Part shown: positions 33,382 to 42,520 of the stretch, one piece after another
Layout: the number at the start of each line of letters is the position of its first letter
Numbering within the stretch: the stretch's first letter is position 1
Assembly: GCA_023140195.1 (NCBI GenBank)
Contig: JAGLME010000015.1
Span: forward strand, 1 to 64,000
Length of the DNA stretch: 64,000 bases
Direction of reading: 5' to 3'
Source: Thermoplasmata archaeon
Lineage (GTDB): Archaea; Thermoplasmatota; Thermoplasmata; RBG-16-68-12; SOIM01
Position numbers and translations under genes: made by a program
Notes under the pieces: model-generated
What the model was told of the DNA's origin: nothing
Databases searched by the model: none
Seen by the model: only the letters and a program-made list of their open reading frames with translations

Positions 33382-35109
33382 TTAGTCCTCCAACTGCTCA
33401 TTCTCCGCAGGTTTCCCACGGGTCTTGATGAGGGATACCGAAAGCAACACGGCCAGGATGACTATGATCATGAGAAGGAGCCAAGGCAAGAGGTCCAACG
33501 TGCCTGCGACATCATCCTCTTGGATGTGGACGACCACCAAATCAATCTCTGAATATGTTGTGCCGTCATACGCTCTTGCCTGCACAGTGTGGTGTCCGAA
33601 GTACCACGAATCAGGATCCCAGTTCCAGGTGAAGTTCCAGGCCGCCGTACCTGTGGCCGATTGCCAACCTCCGCCATCTATCTTGATTTCCACACTCTCT
33701 ATCTGACCGTCCCCATCTGGGTCCGAAGCAGAACCTTCGACCAGAACGGAACCATCGGAAAGAAACAAGGAGGGTGCGCTTGTGGGGTTTGTGATGGTCA
33801 CTGAGGGTGCGTTGTTTTCGGGCTGCGAAGTGTCCTCAACAATGACAGTCACCCAAGCGACGTTTGACGTGTTCTTACCGTCAAATGCCTGTACATGAAC
33901 AGAGTGTATGCCCGGCGAGAGTGAAGAGGTGTCCCAAACGTAGCTCCAACTGATGGTGCCTGTGGCCTTCTGCCAGCCTTGCCCATCAATGTCGATTAGT
34001 ACGCTTGTGATCTGACCGTCTCCGTCCGGATCTGTTGCCGTTCCCTGAATCTGTGTGGTTCCTTCATTAATGACCTGGCCATTTGTAGGAGATGTGATGG
34101 TGATGCTCGGAGGGGTGTTATCTGGTGGCGGTGGTGTGAACTCCTCATTCGCCACCCGCGCCCCACACCAAAGATTCGTGTTGGAGAGTCCTCCAGCAAC
34201 ATACATCTTCCTGTTTATTTCAGCGGCTGAGGCTTGGGATCTCGGAATTGGAATTGGAGCAACCGGAACGTAGCTGTCTGAGGGTGGATCGAATTCATAT
34301 GATAGACTGATTACATCACACTCCGAGTCGTCCCCTCCTCCCACTATGTAGATTCTCTCATCGATGGTCACCACGCTCGGTGAAGAAACTCCAAACGGCA
34401 GAGCGTTCATCAATCTTGAAGTCCCACTTATCGGATCGTATTCCTCCACACTGTTCCAGCCTAACCAACCTCCAAAAAGATAGATCTTGTCTTTGAGTAC
34501 TGTCAATCCTGCGCTCTGTCTGGCAACCATCAATCGTGTCGCATACGACCAGCTATCCGCAACTGGATCGTACTCCAACACTTCATCAGTAGGCAACGAA
34601 CTTCCATCAATAATTCCCCCAACAACGTAGATTCTTCCGCTCACGACTGCTGCCCCAGCACCGATTCTTCCAACTGGCATTGGTGCGCCCGATGTCCACG
34701 CGTCTATCACCGGGTTGTAGATGTCGTTTGAATCGTAGATTACCGAAGGATTGACAGTTGCGTTGAGTCCACCCATCACATAGATCTTGCCGTCGTATGT
34801 TGCAGCCACCAATCCTCTGCGTGGTGTGGGAAGAGGAGCTTTCTGTGACCAAGTGTCAGTTATTGGATCATACGCCTCGTTCGCGTCAACCTCAGTATCA
34901 TTGCCGGGACCGCCTACCAGCCCACCTATTGCATACATCTCTCCGCCAAGAACTGCTGTTCCCGCGGTGGCCCTCGGCGTCGGCATCGGGGACTTCGTTT
35001 GCCACGAACCGACTTCTCCTTCAATCGAACCTGTCAACAAAACCACTGACGACATCAGGAGAATAGCAATTACACATGCGACTCTTAATCTCTCGAGTGG
35101 CACCTCCAT
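33382..35109 (-). CDS. Surface protein with kelch propeller, two Ig-like domains and C-terminal anchor
   Basis: About 575 residues from the ATG at 35109, preceded by TGGAGGA. A start at 35211 lacks support. A signal peptide (about 1-32) leads to six kelch repeats (about 38-330; repeated YVVGG/YAIGG with DxWxxxxPMP, e.g. KSPMPTPRATAGTAVLGG). Two Ig-like domains follow (PSITITSPTNGQVINEG; PSVTITNPTSAPSLFLSDG), each with a DPDGDGQI motif. A membrane helix (about 540-560) and a short polar tail end it. The ligand is unknown. It sits between fixX and fixC but has no obvious connection with electron transfer. Confidence 0.85.
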   Translation of the reverse strand: MEVPLERLRVACVIAILLMSSVVLLTGSIEGEVGSWQTKSPMPTPRATAGTAVLGGEMYAIGGLVGGPGNDTEVDANEAYDPITDTWSQKAPLPTPRRGLVAATYDGKIYVMGGLNATVNPSVIYDSNDIYNPVIDAWTSGAPMPVGRIGAGAAVVSGRIYVVGGIIDGSSLPTDEVLEYDPVADSWSYATRLMVARQSAGLTVLKDKIYLFGGWLGWNSVEEYDPISGTSRLMNALPFGVSSPSVVTIDERIYIVGGGDDSECDVISLSYEFDPPSDSYVPVAPIPIPRSQASAAEINRKMYVAGGLSNTNLWCGARVANEEFTPPPPDNTPPSITITSPTNGQVINEGTTQIQGTATDPDGDGQITSVLIDIDGQGWQKATGTISWSYVWDTSSLSPGIHSVHVQAFDGKNTSNVAWVTVIVEDTSQPENNAPSVTITNPTSAPSLFLSDGSVLVEGSASDPDGDGQIESVEIKIDGGGWQSATGTAAWNFTWNWDPDSWYFGHHTVQARAYDGTTYSEIDLVVVHIQEDDVAGTLDLLPWLLLMIIVILAVLLSVSLIKTRGKPAENEQLED

Positions 35110-35255
35110 TCCTCCAGAGTCGCCAACAATCTGTAAGGTCTTAAGGCTTTCTAGTGCAGTCCTTTTGCCAAAGCAGGTGACAACAGCACGGGAAAAATAT
35201 AAACCGACCATGATGTTATCCGAACCATCCTCATTGCTGGGTTACGGTGTAGGGA

Positions 35256-36542
35256 ATGGACGAGTTCGATGTTGTCATAATTGGTGCCGGACCAGCCGGC
35301 TCCTCTACCGCCTATCGTTTGGCCAAAGAAGGCTTCAACGTTCTGTTCGTGGAAAGGTCGAACAGGCCAGGGTCCAAGAACGTCTTCGGCGGCAGGATAT
35401 ACTCATACCCATTCCCGGAGATATATCCCGATTTCTGGAAGGAAGCACCCATCGAGAGGTATGTGACGCAGGAGAACCTGGTCTTCATGACCGAGTCCAA
35501 TTCCGTGACCATGAAGTTCGATTCCTCTTCCTCTGAAGGCGTATCGACACAGAGCTTCACCGCTTTGAGGGAGAAGTTCGATTCGTGGATGGCAAAGAAG
35601 GCGGAGGAAGCCGGAGCCCTGCTGATAACTGGCACAAGAGTGGACGACCTCTACTGGGAGAACGGCAAGATTGCCGGCATCATCGCCGGTCCAGATACGG
35701 TGAGAAGCAACGTCGTCGTAGCGGCGGACGGTGTGGTGTCCGATTTCGCCCAGAAGGCCGGTCTGAGGAGGGAGTTGACAGCAAAGGAGGTCTCCGTCGC
35801 GGTGAAGGAGACCATAAAGCTCCCCAAGGAGACGATTCAGGACAGGTTCAACCTCGGGAAGAGGGAAGGTGCGGCCTATAGTTTCGTGGGTTCTGCCACC
35901 GGCTATTTGAGGGGCGGAGGTTTTCTGTACACCAACAAGGAAACGATATCGCTCGGAGCAGTCGTCAACTCAGAAGACCTTTCACTGCAGAAGAAGGAGA
36001 TATTCGAGATAATCGAGAACTTCAAGCTCCACCCGTTCATCCAGAAGTTGGTTCGCGGAGGGAAGGTGGTTGAGTATTCCGCGCACATGATCCCCGAACT
36101 CGGCGTGAACACCCTCCCCGCCCTGTTCAAGGACAACTTCCTGGCCGTGGGGGACGCTGCTGCCATGGTGATCAATCACGGTTACACTTACAGGGGCGTG
36201 GATCTGGCCGTGGTCTCTGGCATATCTGCCGCGGAGGCGATCATACAGGCAAGGCAAAGGGGCGACTACTCTCATATGGGACTTTCTTCCTACCCGGATT
36301 TCTTGAAGAAAAGGGGGATAATGGACGACATGAACAAGTTCAAGAACGCTCCTTCCTTCTTGCAGAACGCTAGGATCTTCACGGCCTACCCGAGGATGGT
36401 CTGCGACTTCTTTGATAGAATGTATACCGTTGATGGCAAGGGCAAGGAGAAGATATTCGATATCGGCAAGGACGAGATGTTCGGCAAGGTCTCGGTACTC
36501 AAGATGCTCAGGGACATGATGAGCGGACTCAGGTCGATGTAA
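35256..36542 (+). CDS. fixC: FixC-type flavoprotein (ETF:quinone oxidoreductase family)
   Basis: Protein of 428 residues. The FAD-binding motif GAGPAGSSTAYRLA is at 10-23, the conserved NVFGGRIYSYPF is near 43, and GDAAAMVINHGYTYRG marks the second FAD region near 305. FixC accepts electrons from ETF (FixAB) and passes them, with FixX, to the quinone pool or by bifurcation. It begins the run fixC-fixA-fixB on the plus strand. The upstream region is shared with the divergent kelch protein gene. Confidence 0.92.
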   Translation: MDEFDVVIIGAGPAGSSTAYRLAKEGFNVLFVERSNRPGSKNVFGGRIYSYPFPEIYPDFWKEAPIERYVTQENLVFMTESNSVTMKFDSSSSEGVSTQSFTALREKFDSWMAKKAEEAGALLITGTRVDDLYWENGKIAGIIAGPDTVRSNVVVAADGVVSDFAQKAGLRRELTAKEVSVAVKETIKLPKETIQDRFNLGKREGAAYSFVGSATGYLRGGGFLYTNKETISLGAVVNSEDLSLQKKEIFEIIENFKLHPFIQKLVRGGKVVEYSAHMIPELGVNTLPALFKDNFLAVGDAAAMVINHGYTYRGVDLAVVSGISAAEAIIQARQRGDYSHMGLSSYPDFLKKRGIMDDMNKFKNAPSFLQNARIFTAYPRMVCDFFDRMYTVDGKGKEKIFDIGKDEMFGKVSVLKMLRDMMSGLRSM

Positions 36543-36604
36543 TCAAACCGAAAGAATAATACATCGGTTACTCTTGCTTCTTTTCCCCTTTCGGTTAGGA
36601 ACAG

Positions 36605-37447
36605 GTGAACCATTTGGAGGACGGCCAGGAGGCAAGACCCCCCAATCAGGGGTTGAAGATAGTCGTGTGCATTAAGCAGGTGCCAAAAGGGGAGCAGTTG
36701 GAGATCGACCCTGTGAAGAAGACCCTCAGGAGGGAGGGCGTCGAGAGCGAGATGAATCCGGCGGACAAGAACGCAGTGGAGATGGCCCTCGGTTTCAAGG
36801 ATGAACACGGCGGTGAGGTGATCGCCCTTTCAATGGGCTCAAGGTCTTTTGAACGGTCTCTGAGGATGGCGATTGGCATGGGTGCGGACAGGGCGGTTCT
36901 TCTTTCCGACAGGGCTCTTGCAGGTTCTGACACAACTCCAACATCATATGCTCTGGCCGGAACCATTTCCCTTCTGGGGAAGATCGATCTGATTCTGTGC
37001 GGGGAGGAGACATCGGACAGCTCAACCGGGCATGTCGGTCCCGGGATTGCAGGTCATCTTGAGATTCCCCAGATCACTTACGTCACCGAGGCCAAGGTCG
37101 AGAATGATAAGATCATCGCCAAGAGACAGGTCGAGTTCGGGTTCGAGACCTGGGAGACGACATTCCCGGCACTTCTGACAGTGAAGTTCGGGTGCAACCG
37201 GCCAAGGGAGCCCACGCTCTCCAGGAAGATCAAGGCAAAGCGCGGTAACGTTATCCAAACATGGAGCGCTAAGGATGCTGGTCTGGACGAGTCAAAACTG
37301 GGTTTGAACGGCTCCCCGACCATCGTGTCCACGATAGATACCGTAGAGCTTCCCAGCAGGAAGGGGGAGTTATTCTCTGGCAACCTGGGGAAGAACGTTT
37401 CAGATCTGATAAGCCGGCTGGTAAGGGACGGATTCATAAGAGGCTAG
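36605..37447 (+). CDS. fixA: Electron transfer flavoprotein, beta subunit
   Basis: Protein of 280 residues as drawn from GTG at 36605. The family start KIVVCIKQVPKGEQLEIDP begins 17 residues in, where a TTG (36653) could be the true start, so the N-terminal extension is uncertain. ETF-beta features include VEMALGFKDEHGGEV, GADRAVLLSDRALAGSDT, LGKIDLILCGEETSD and the signature TFPALLTVKFGCNRPREPTL. It pairs with the alpha subunit encoded four bases downstream and binds AMP or a second FAD. Confidence 0.92.
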   Translation: MNHLEDGQEARPPNQGLKIVVCIKQVPKGEQLEIDPVKKTLRREGVESEMNPADKNAVEMALGFKDEHGGEVIALSMGSRSFERSLRMAIGMGADRAVLLSDRALAGSDTTPTSYALAGTISLLGKIDLILCGEETSDSSTGHVGPGIAGHLEIPQITYVTEAKVENDKIIAKRQVEFGFETWETTFPALLTVKFGCNRPREPTLSRKIKAKRGNVIQTWSAKDAGLDESKLGLNGSPTIVSTIDTVELPSRKGELFSGNLGKNVSDLISRLVRDGFIRG

Positions 37448-37450
37448 AAG

Positions 37451-38467
37451 ATGGAAACTGGAGAATACAAGGGAGTGATGGTGTTCCTGGAACACAGGAA
37501 GGGCAAGCTTAGGAATGCCTCCATCCAGCTCATTGGCGAGGGCAGAAGGCTTGCCGACATCCTCAAACAGGAGCTCTCAGGAGCACTGCTGGGGAAAGAC
37601 GTTGAGAATCTCACCGGGGAGGCGATCCAGTTCGGTTGTGACAAGGTCCATTATATCGAACATGATCTACTGGAGAACTACGCTCCTCGACCTTACGCCA
37701 AGGCCCTGGCCGAACTCGTTCAGAAGAGAAGACCGGACGCCCTGTTGTTCGGTGCGACCATGAACGGAAGGGAGGTGGCCGGCCGTTTGCACGCATACAC
37801 TCACACCGGACTTGCCGCCGATTGCACCGCATTCGATATTACCGAAGATGGCTACTTGGAGATGATCAGACCGGCGTTCGGCGGGAAGAGCCTGGCCCAC
37901 ATTATCTGTAAGAAGACCAAGCCTCAAATGGCGTCCGCGAGACCCAACGTGTTCCCCGCCCCGGACAAGGACCCTGCTCGGAAAGGCGAGATACTGAAGG
38001 AGACCGTCCAGCTTACCCAGGAAGATGTCGACACCCGGTGCCTCGAGGTGGTCGAACACGAAGATGAGGCCAATATGCTGTCCAAGTCCGAGATAGTGGT
38101 CTCAGGCGGCTATGGATTGAAAAAGAAAGAGAACTTCGTTCTTCTGGAAGAGCTTGCTGAGCTTCTTCACGGCGTCGTAGGCGCCTCAAGGAAGACCGTC
38201 GACATAGGATGGTTCCCAAGGGAGAGGCAGATCGGTCAGACCGGAAAGACGGTCAGACCCAGGCTGTACTTCGCTATCGGAATCTCGGGCGCTATCCAGC
38301 ATCTTGCAGGAATGGAACGTTCGGAGAAGATAGTAGCGATAAACGCGGACCCCACCGCCTCGATCTTCGAGGTCGCTGATTATGGGATCGTCGGCAACCT
38401 TTTCGACGTCATCCCGGAGATGATAAGACAGCTGAAAGCGATGAAATCGAGTCAGAGCAGCTCGTAG
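37451..38467 (+). CDS. fixB: Electron transfer flavoprotein, alpha subunit
   Basis: Protein of 338 residues. The C-terminal FAD-binding half is clear: GVVGASRKTVDIGWFPRERQ, then the signature LYFAIGISGAIQHLAGM, INADPTASIFEVADYGIVGN. It carries the flavin that takes electrons from acyl-CoA dehydrogenases such as that at 58862. It directly follows fixA. Its 3' end overlaps the convergent AlaX gene by 16 bases. Confidence 0.94.
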   Translation: METGEYKGVMVFLEHRKGKLRNASIQLIGEGRRLADILKQELSGALLGKDVENLTGEAIQFGCDKVHYIEHDLLENYAPRPYAKALAELVQKRRPDALLFGATMNGREVAGRLHAYTHTGLAADCTAFDITEDGYLEMIRPAFGGKSLAHIICKKTKPQMASARPNVFPAPDKDPARKGEILKETVQLTQEDVDTRCLEVVEHEDEANMLSKSEIVVSGGYGLKKKENFVLLEELAELLHGVVGASRKTVDIGWFPRERQIGQTGKTVRPRLYFAIGISGAIQHLAGMERSEKIVAINADPTASIFEVADYGIVGNLFDVIPEMIRQLKAMKSSQSSS

Positions 38468-39180
38468 ACGATCCTGTCGATGTCCTTTCCCTTGCTCCTT
38501 CTCTCCAGTATGTGGACCTTGCCCAATTCTGATGTGTTCTTCACGTGCGTCCCGGCGCAAGGGCAGATATCCACGCCCAAAATGTCAATGACCCTTAATT
38601 TGGGAATGCTCTTGGGGATCATATCTAGAATGTATCTCTGTTCGGTCATCTTCTCTTCTAGGACAGGTCTGGTCTCCTCGTAGATGTGCACCGGCACCCC
38701 CCGGTCAATGATCTCGTTGCACTCCCGCTCCACCTTCTGCAGGTCCTCATCCTCGAACTTGATGGGCTGGAAGTCCACTCTGGAATGGTCCGCATGCACC
38801 TGGTTTCCAGCGGTCCTCGCCTTGAACATCCCGTATACAACGCTCGAGAGAACATGTTGGGAGGTGTGCATCCTCATGTGCGCATATCTGAGGTCCCAAT
38901 CCAGAACCCCCTGCACCTCATCAACTTGGGGAACCTCGTCCACGAAGTGCCTGATCTCCCCCTTCTTGAGAACCTCTGAGACATTGGTTTCCTCACCGTC
39001 CCATCTCAGCATGCCAGTGTCGGAAGGTTGGCCGCCTCCAAGTGCATAGAAGGTGGTCCGATCGAGCACGACATAGGTCTCTCCCCTCTTGGTGACCTTC
39101 GCGTCGAACTCGCGGATGTAGTTTGGATTCTGAACACTCTCATCCCCTTTCCACTCCCCCATGTAGAGAACTTCGGTCAT
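38452..39180 (-). CDS. alaX: Alanyl-tRNA editing protein AlaX
   Basis: About 242 residues from the ATG at 39180, with GGAGGCGATAACC directly before it. The editing-domain zinc motif HTSQHVLS is near 106 and the second pair CPCAGTH is near 213. The N-terminal beta-barrel part (RTTFYALGGGQPSDTG) makes it the long AlaX-M type. It hydrolyses Ser-tRNA(Ala) or Gly-tRNA(Ala) formed in error. It is convergent with fixB and divergent from the surface-protein gene at 39314. Confidence 0.92.
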   Translation of the reverse strand: MTEVLYMGEWKGDESVQNPNYIREFDAKVTKRGETYVVLDRTTFYALGGGQPSDTGMLRWDGEETNVSEVLKKGEIRHFVDEVPQVDEVQGVLDWDLRYAHMRMHTSQHVLSSVVYGMFKARTAGNQVHADHSRVDFQPIKFEDEDLQKVERECNEIIDRGVPVHIYEETRPVLEEKMTEQRYILDMIPKSIPKLRVIDILGVDICPCAGTHVKNTSELGKVHILERRSKGKDIDRIVYELL

Positions 39181-39313
39181 GGTTATCGCCTCCATATTCG
39201 CATTTTCATACTTCTTCTTTACTTTGGACCCCCACGCTCAAAACATGGAACGTCGTACCAACATTCTTAAGTACGCTCAGACGGATAAAAATATGGACAA
39301 TGGAGGAGGAGAG

Positions 39314-41491
39314 ATGTCCTGGGCAGGAAAGAAAGTCGAGATTGTGAGCGTTGCCTTTCTGGTTGTTTTCGCTTCCATGTATGGGCTGCTGTTCCAATTG
39401 AACGCTAACGTCGTGGCAGGGACAGAGTTCAGTGGACACATCACTACAGACACCAACTGGACCAGCAGTGACAGTCCCTATTGGATCGTTGGCGATACCT
39501 TCGTGGACCCGAATGTGACCCTTAGGATCGAGCCTGGAGTGGAGGTCTTCTTCAACGGGACCTATTACTTCAACGTCAGCGGGAACCTGGTTACTCACGG
39601 CGATGTCTCCAACATGGTGATCATCGCGAGTGAAAAGTACCCCGACCCGTTCGGACAGGTCTGGCAGGGGATATATGTTAGGGATGAGGGCAGTCTGGTG
39701 ATGGACCACACCGTCGTTTCGAATGCTTACTGCGGGATCACTGTCTTGACCGATAACCGGGGCCAGAGCAGTGTGTCCATCCGAGGAAGCGATATATTCT
39801 ACAACATAGACTGTGGAGTGAAAGCCGTCAATTATACATCCATTTACATATCGGACTCTCAGATCACACATAGCAAGAACGGAATTGATCTTGGCTCTTC
39901 CATTGGAGCTGTGATAGAGAACAGCATCATCTCCTTCAACGAGTATGGGATTGTTGGCAACTACTCGTACGCACGCATACAGAACTCCGACATCTCGTAC
40001 AATTCTCAATTCGGAATATACTATGAAAGTCAGTCTGGGACAACTGTTTCGAACAGTTGGTACTGGAACAACACGATTCACAGTAACGGTGTACAGACCC
40101 CTCCAGGCTGGAGCGGTGCAGGCATCTATCTCCTGGGTGCTTACTACGATCAGGTCTCTTGCAATGTCATGACAAACAACGGTGTGGGCCTCAGCCTTCA
40201 CTCTTCTTACATGGTGACGACGCACCACAACGATTTCGTCTACAACCATGCCAATGCGATAGACGACCTCTACAATCAGTTCGACGATGGATCGGAGGGG
40301 AACTACTGGGACGACTATAACGGCTCCGACTCCAATGGAGACGGCATTGGGGACACACCCTACAACATCGACAACAACAGCGTAGACAACTATCCTCTGA
40401 TGTATCCGCTCGGCGGTTGCGGCGTGTCCAATCTGGAACCGGTCGCGGATGCCAACGGACCGTACTCGGGAAAGAAGTACTGGCCGGTGGATTTCGATGG
40501 AACTGGGTCGTACGATCAGGATGGGTCGATAATAGAATATGCATGGGACTTCGGTGACGGTTCTCCGAAGGGATACGGTGAGACCACCAACCACACATAC
40601 TCCGGTGCTGGAATCTACAATGTCACTCTGAAGGTGACCGACAACAATGGGGCCAGCGACAACGACACGACATACGTCGAGATAATCGATGGCTACCCAG
40701 ATGCTCCGGGGTTGATCGACGCCGTCCTTTCCGGCGCCTCACAGGAGGACGTGGACCTCAGTTGGGAGCTTTCTGGCGATGATGGTGCAGGTGAGGATGA
40801 CCTGGCAGGATACAACATCTACAGGGGAACGGTTTACGATCCGGACTGTCTCGGCTACATTCTGGTGTCTTCGGCACCTTCAGGTTCAACTGGGTGGACG
40901 GATGCCCTGGGCGGTCATGGGGACACGAACACCTACTTCTACTGCGTTGGCGCGGTTGACGACGCCGGTCAGGAGACGCTGGACGGTCAACAGGTTTCCA
41001 AGTTCGCAAAGCACATGGCAAGTGGTATGGTCCTCATGTCCGTGCCGGTGGTGACCTCCGATACCCTGATCACGACCGTCTTCCAGACAGTGAATTACGT
41101 CAGGGTCATCTACTACGATGCTAATGCTGGCAAGAGGCACAACTGGAAGACCTTCGATACCAGGAAACCTTACTCGGACGTTTTCGACGTCGACCACACG
41201 ATGGCGGTCTGGGTGGAGGTGATCTCCGACGGCTATCTGACGGTTGCAGGTCTGGTCCCGCAGCAAACCACCATTCATCTCGTTGTGGGATGGAACTTCG
41301 TGGGATATCCTTCCTTCGCTGATAGAACAGTCTCGGACACGATAACCGTCTACTACCAGACGATGGAGACGTTCGATCCACTGGACCCGCCTTGGTACCT
41401 CCAGCGACTCGGTGACACAGACCTTATGACCGCCGGCGAGGGCTACTGGATCCACGTATCGGAAGAGTTCAATTGGGTTCTGACCAACTGA
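39314..41491 (+). CDS. Secreted beta-helix (NosD-like) protein with PKD and fibronectin III domains
   Basis: About 726 residues from the ATG at 39314, which follows GGAGGAGGAGAG and a TATA-like GATAAAAATATGG. A signal peptide or anchor (about 6-30) leads to a beta-helix of parallel-repeat type (about 90-390). A PKD domain follows (about 395-485; VADANGPYSG, YAWDFGDGSP, VTLKVTDNNGASDNDTT), then a fibronectin III-like domain (490-580) and a C-terminal module of about 140 residues ending GYWIHVSEEFNWVLTN. The N-terminal motif SSDSPYWI and the C-terminal module match the protein at 571-3000. Many NxS/T sites suggest surface glycosylation. It probably binds polysaccharide or other surfaces. The ligand is unknown. 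Confidence 0.83.
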   Translation: MSWAGKKVEIVSVAFLVVFASMYGLLFQLNANVVAGTEFSGHITTDTNWTSSDSPYWIVGDTFVDPNVTLRIEPGVEVFFNGTYYFNVSGNLVTHGDVSNMVIIASEKYPDPFGQVWQGIYVRDEGSLVMDHTVVSNAYCGITVLTDNRGQSSVSIRGSDIFYNIDCGVKAVNYTSIYISDSQITHSKNGIDLGSSIGAVIENSIISFNEYGIVGNYSYARIQNSDISYNSQFGIYYESQSGTTVSNSWYWNNTIHSNGVQTPPGWSGAGIYLLGAYYDQVSCNVMTNNGVGLSLHSSYMVTTHHNDFVYNHANAIDDLYNQFDDGSEGNYWDDYNGSDSNGDGIGDTPYNIDNNSVDNYPLMYPLGGCGVSNLEPVADANGPYSGKKYWPVDFDGTGSYDQDGSIIEYAWDFGDGSPKGYGETTNHTYSGAGIYNVTLKVTDNNGASDNDTTYVEIIDGYPDAPGLIDAVLSGASQEDVDLSWELSGDDGAGEDDLAGYNIYRGTVYDPDCLGYILVSSAPSGSTGWTDALGGHGDTNTYFYCVGAVDDAGQETLDGQQVSKFAKHMASGMVLMSVPVVTSDTLITTVFQTVNYVRVIYYDANAGKRHNWKTFDTRKPYSDVFDVDHTMAVWVEVISDGYLTVAGLVPQQTTIHLVVGWNFVGYPSFADRTVSDTITVYYQTMETFDPLDPPWYLQRLGDTDLMTAGEGYWIHVSEEFNWVLTN

Positions 41492-41567
41492 CCTAGAAGC
41501 CAATGGGCTTTGTTAACAATAAGACCTTCATATAAGCGTTCACTTTTCGGTATGGAGACCCGGGGGA

Positions 41568-41774
41568 TTGGCTCATTTGACGAACAGACTAACTCCACGG
41601 CTGAGAACTGTCACTGCTATCCTGATAATCTTTGTAGTTGCTGCGGTCCTAATGTGGCAGATCTTCCAGGGTTTGACGACTTCCAGATGGGATGTTACCC
41701 TTCTCACATTCCTCGCATTTGCCTTGTGGATTGCCATCTATGTCTTCCTGTCCGCTCATGAAGAGTCCGCGTGA
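41568..41774 (+). CDS. Small 2-TM membrane protein
   Basis: 68 residues from a TTG at 41568, with CGGGGGA before it and a TATA-like TTCATATAAGCG about 35 bases upstream. A polar start (MAHLTNRLTPRLR) leads to two hydrophobic helices (TVTAILIIFVVAAVLMWQIF and VTLLTFLAFALWIAIYVFL) and a short polar end. No family is recognised. Confidence 0.5.
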   Translation: MAHLTNRLTPRLRTVTAILIIFVVAAVLMWQIFQGLTTSRWDVTLLTFLAFALWIAIYVFLSAHEESA

Positions 41775-41821
41775 TTAGATTCACCCACCTCTCTCCAAGA
41801 TGTTCATATCCTCTCGTCATA

Positions 41822-42361
41822 ATGAGTACTCGATGGGAGATGGGAAGATGCGATTTACATGAGGAGGACCTGAAGGCGGGGATGAAGTCCTTTTTTCGGA
41901 ACCTTGGCTACAGGGCGTACACCGAGGTTAGGATGATCACCAGATGGGTCGACCTGGTGGCCGTGAAGGACGACGAGGTCGTTGCGGTGGAGCTCAAGCT
42001 CAGTGACTGGAAGCAGGCCATCAGACAGGCGGTCGCCTATCAGCTCGGAGCGGACTTTTCTTTTGTTGCTATGCCGTTCGAGAATGCCTGCAAGGCGTAC
42101 AAGAACAGGTACTGGTTCACCAAGGAAGGGGTAGGCCTCATCGCGATACGCCCCTATCACAAGGATATCAGGATACTCATAGAACCCGAGAGATCGACAA
42201 GAATGATGCCCATCGTGAGGGACAACCTGTTCGTCGAAATGGAGATAGAAGGTGAGAAGATGTTGCTCCCTAAAAGCTGCAAGAACCTTACGAAACGAGA
42301 CATCGAACTGTCCTTCGAAGGAGCGGATGAATACCGGAAAACAAAGGACTTCCGCTTCTGA
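41822..42361 (+). CDS. PD-(D/E)XK nuclease-like protein
   Basis: About 179 residues from the ATG at 41822. A later ATG at 41840 is possible. A nuclease-like core is visible: helix GMKSFFRNLGYRAYTEV, Asp in WVDLVAVKDDE, then VVAVELKLSDW, giving D...ExK, and a helix with KQAIRQAVAYQLGAD. Such proteins include restriction-like and repair nucleases. The rest (GVGLIAIRPYHKDIRILIEP) fits the closing strands. No methyltransferase or partner gene is nearby, so a classical restriction role is not supported. The target is unknown. Confidence 0.6.
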   Translation: MSTRWEMGRCDLHEEDLKAGMKSFFRNLGYRAYTEVRMITRWVDLVAVKDDEVVAVELKLSDWKQAIRQAVAYQLGADFSFVAMPFENACKAYKNRYWFTKEGVGLIAIRPYHKDIRILIEPERSTRMMPIVRDNLFVEMEIEGEKMLLPKSCKNLTKRDIELSFEGADEYRKTKDFRF

Positions 42362-42460
42362 GCCAGTCATAACGACGTAATACGAATGCTTCCCTTCGAT
42401 TTTCGTCTGGCCATCATTTTTGAGGGCATAGCCAGTAGGGTTAGAAGGAAGGACTAGAAA

Positions 42461-42505
42461 TTATTTATATGACCTGTAGAATAGGCTTTTAGACTCCGAG
42501 GAGTC
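42461..42505 (+). promoter_or_regulatory. TATA box and 5'-leader palindrome of the peptide transporter operon
   Basis: TTATTTATAT at 42461-42470 is a good TATA box, predicting a transcript start near 42492-42496. Exactly there lies GACTCCGAGGAGTC (42492-42505), a perfect 6-bp palindrome with a 2-base centre, 15 bases before the ATG at 42521. It may be an operator at the start site or a short hairpin in the leader. Confidence 0.45.
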
Positions 42506-42520
42506 ATAGAAGGGATTTGG

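Noticed and set aside
39206-40594. 462-codon minus-strand frame
   Set aside because: It lies opposite the NosD-like gene and shows a Val/Ile/Arg-rich composition expected of antisense codons. It has no domain signature.
41822-42361. Restriction-modification system
   Set aside because: The PD-(D/E)XK-like protein has no methyltransferase or specificity gene nearby, so only a generic nuclease call is made.
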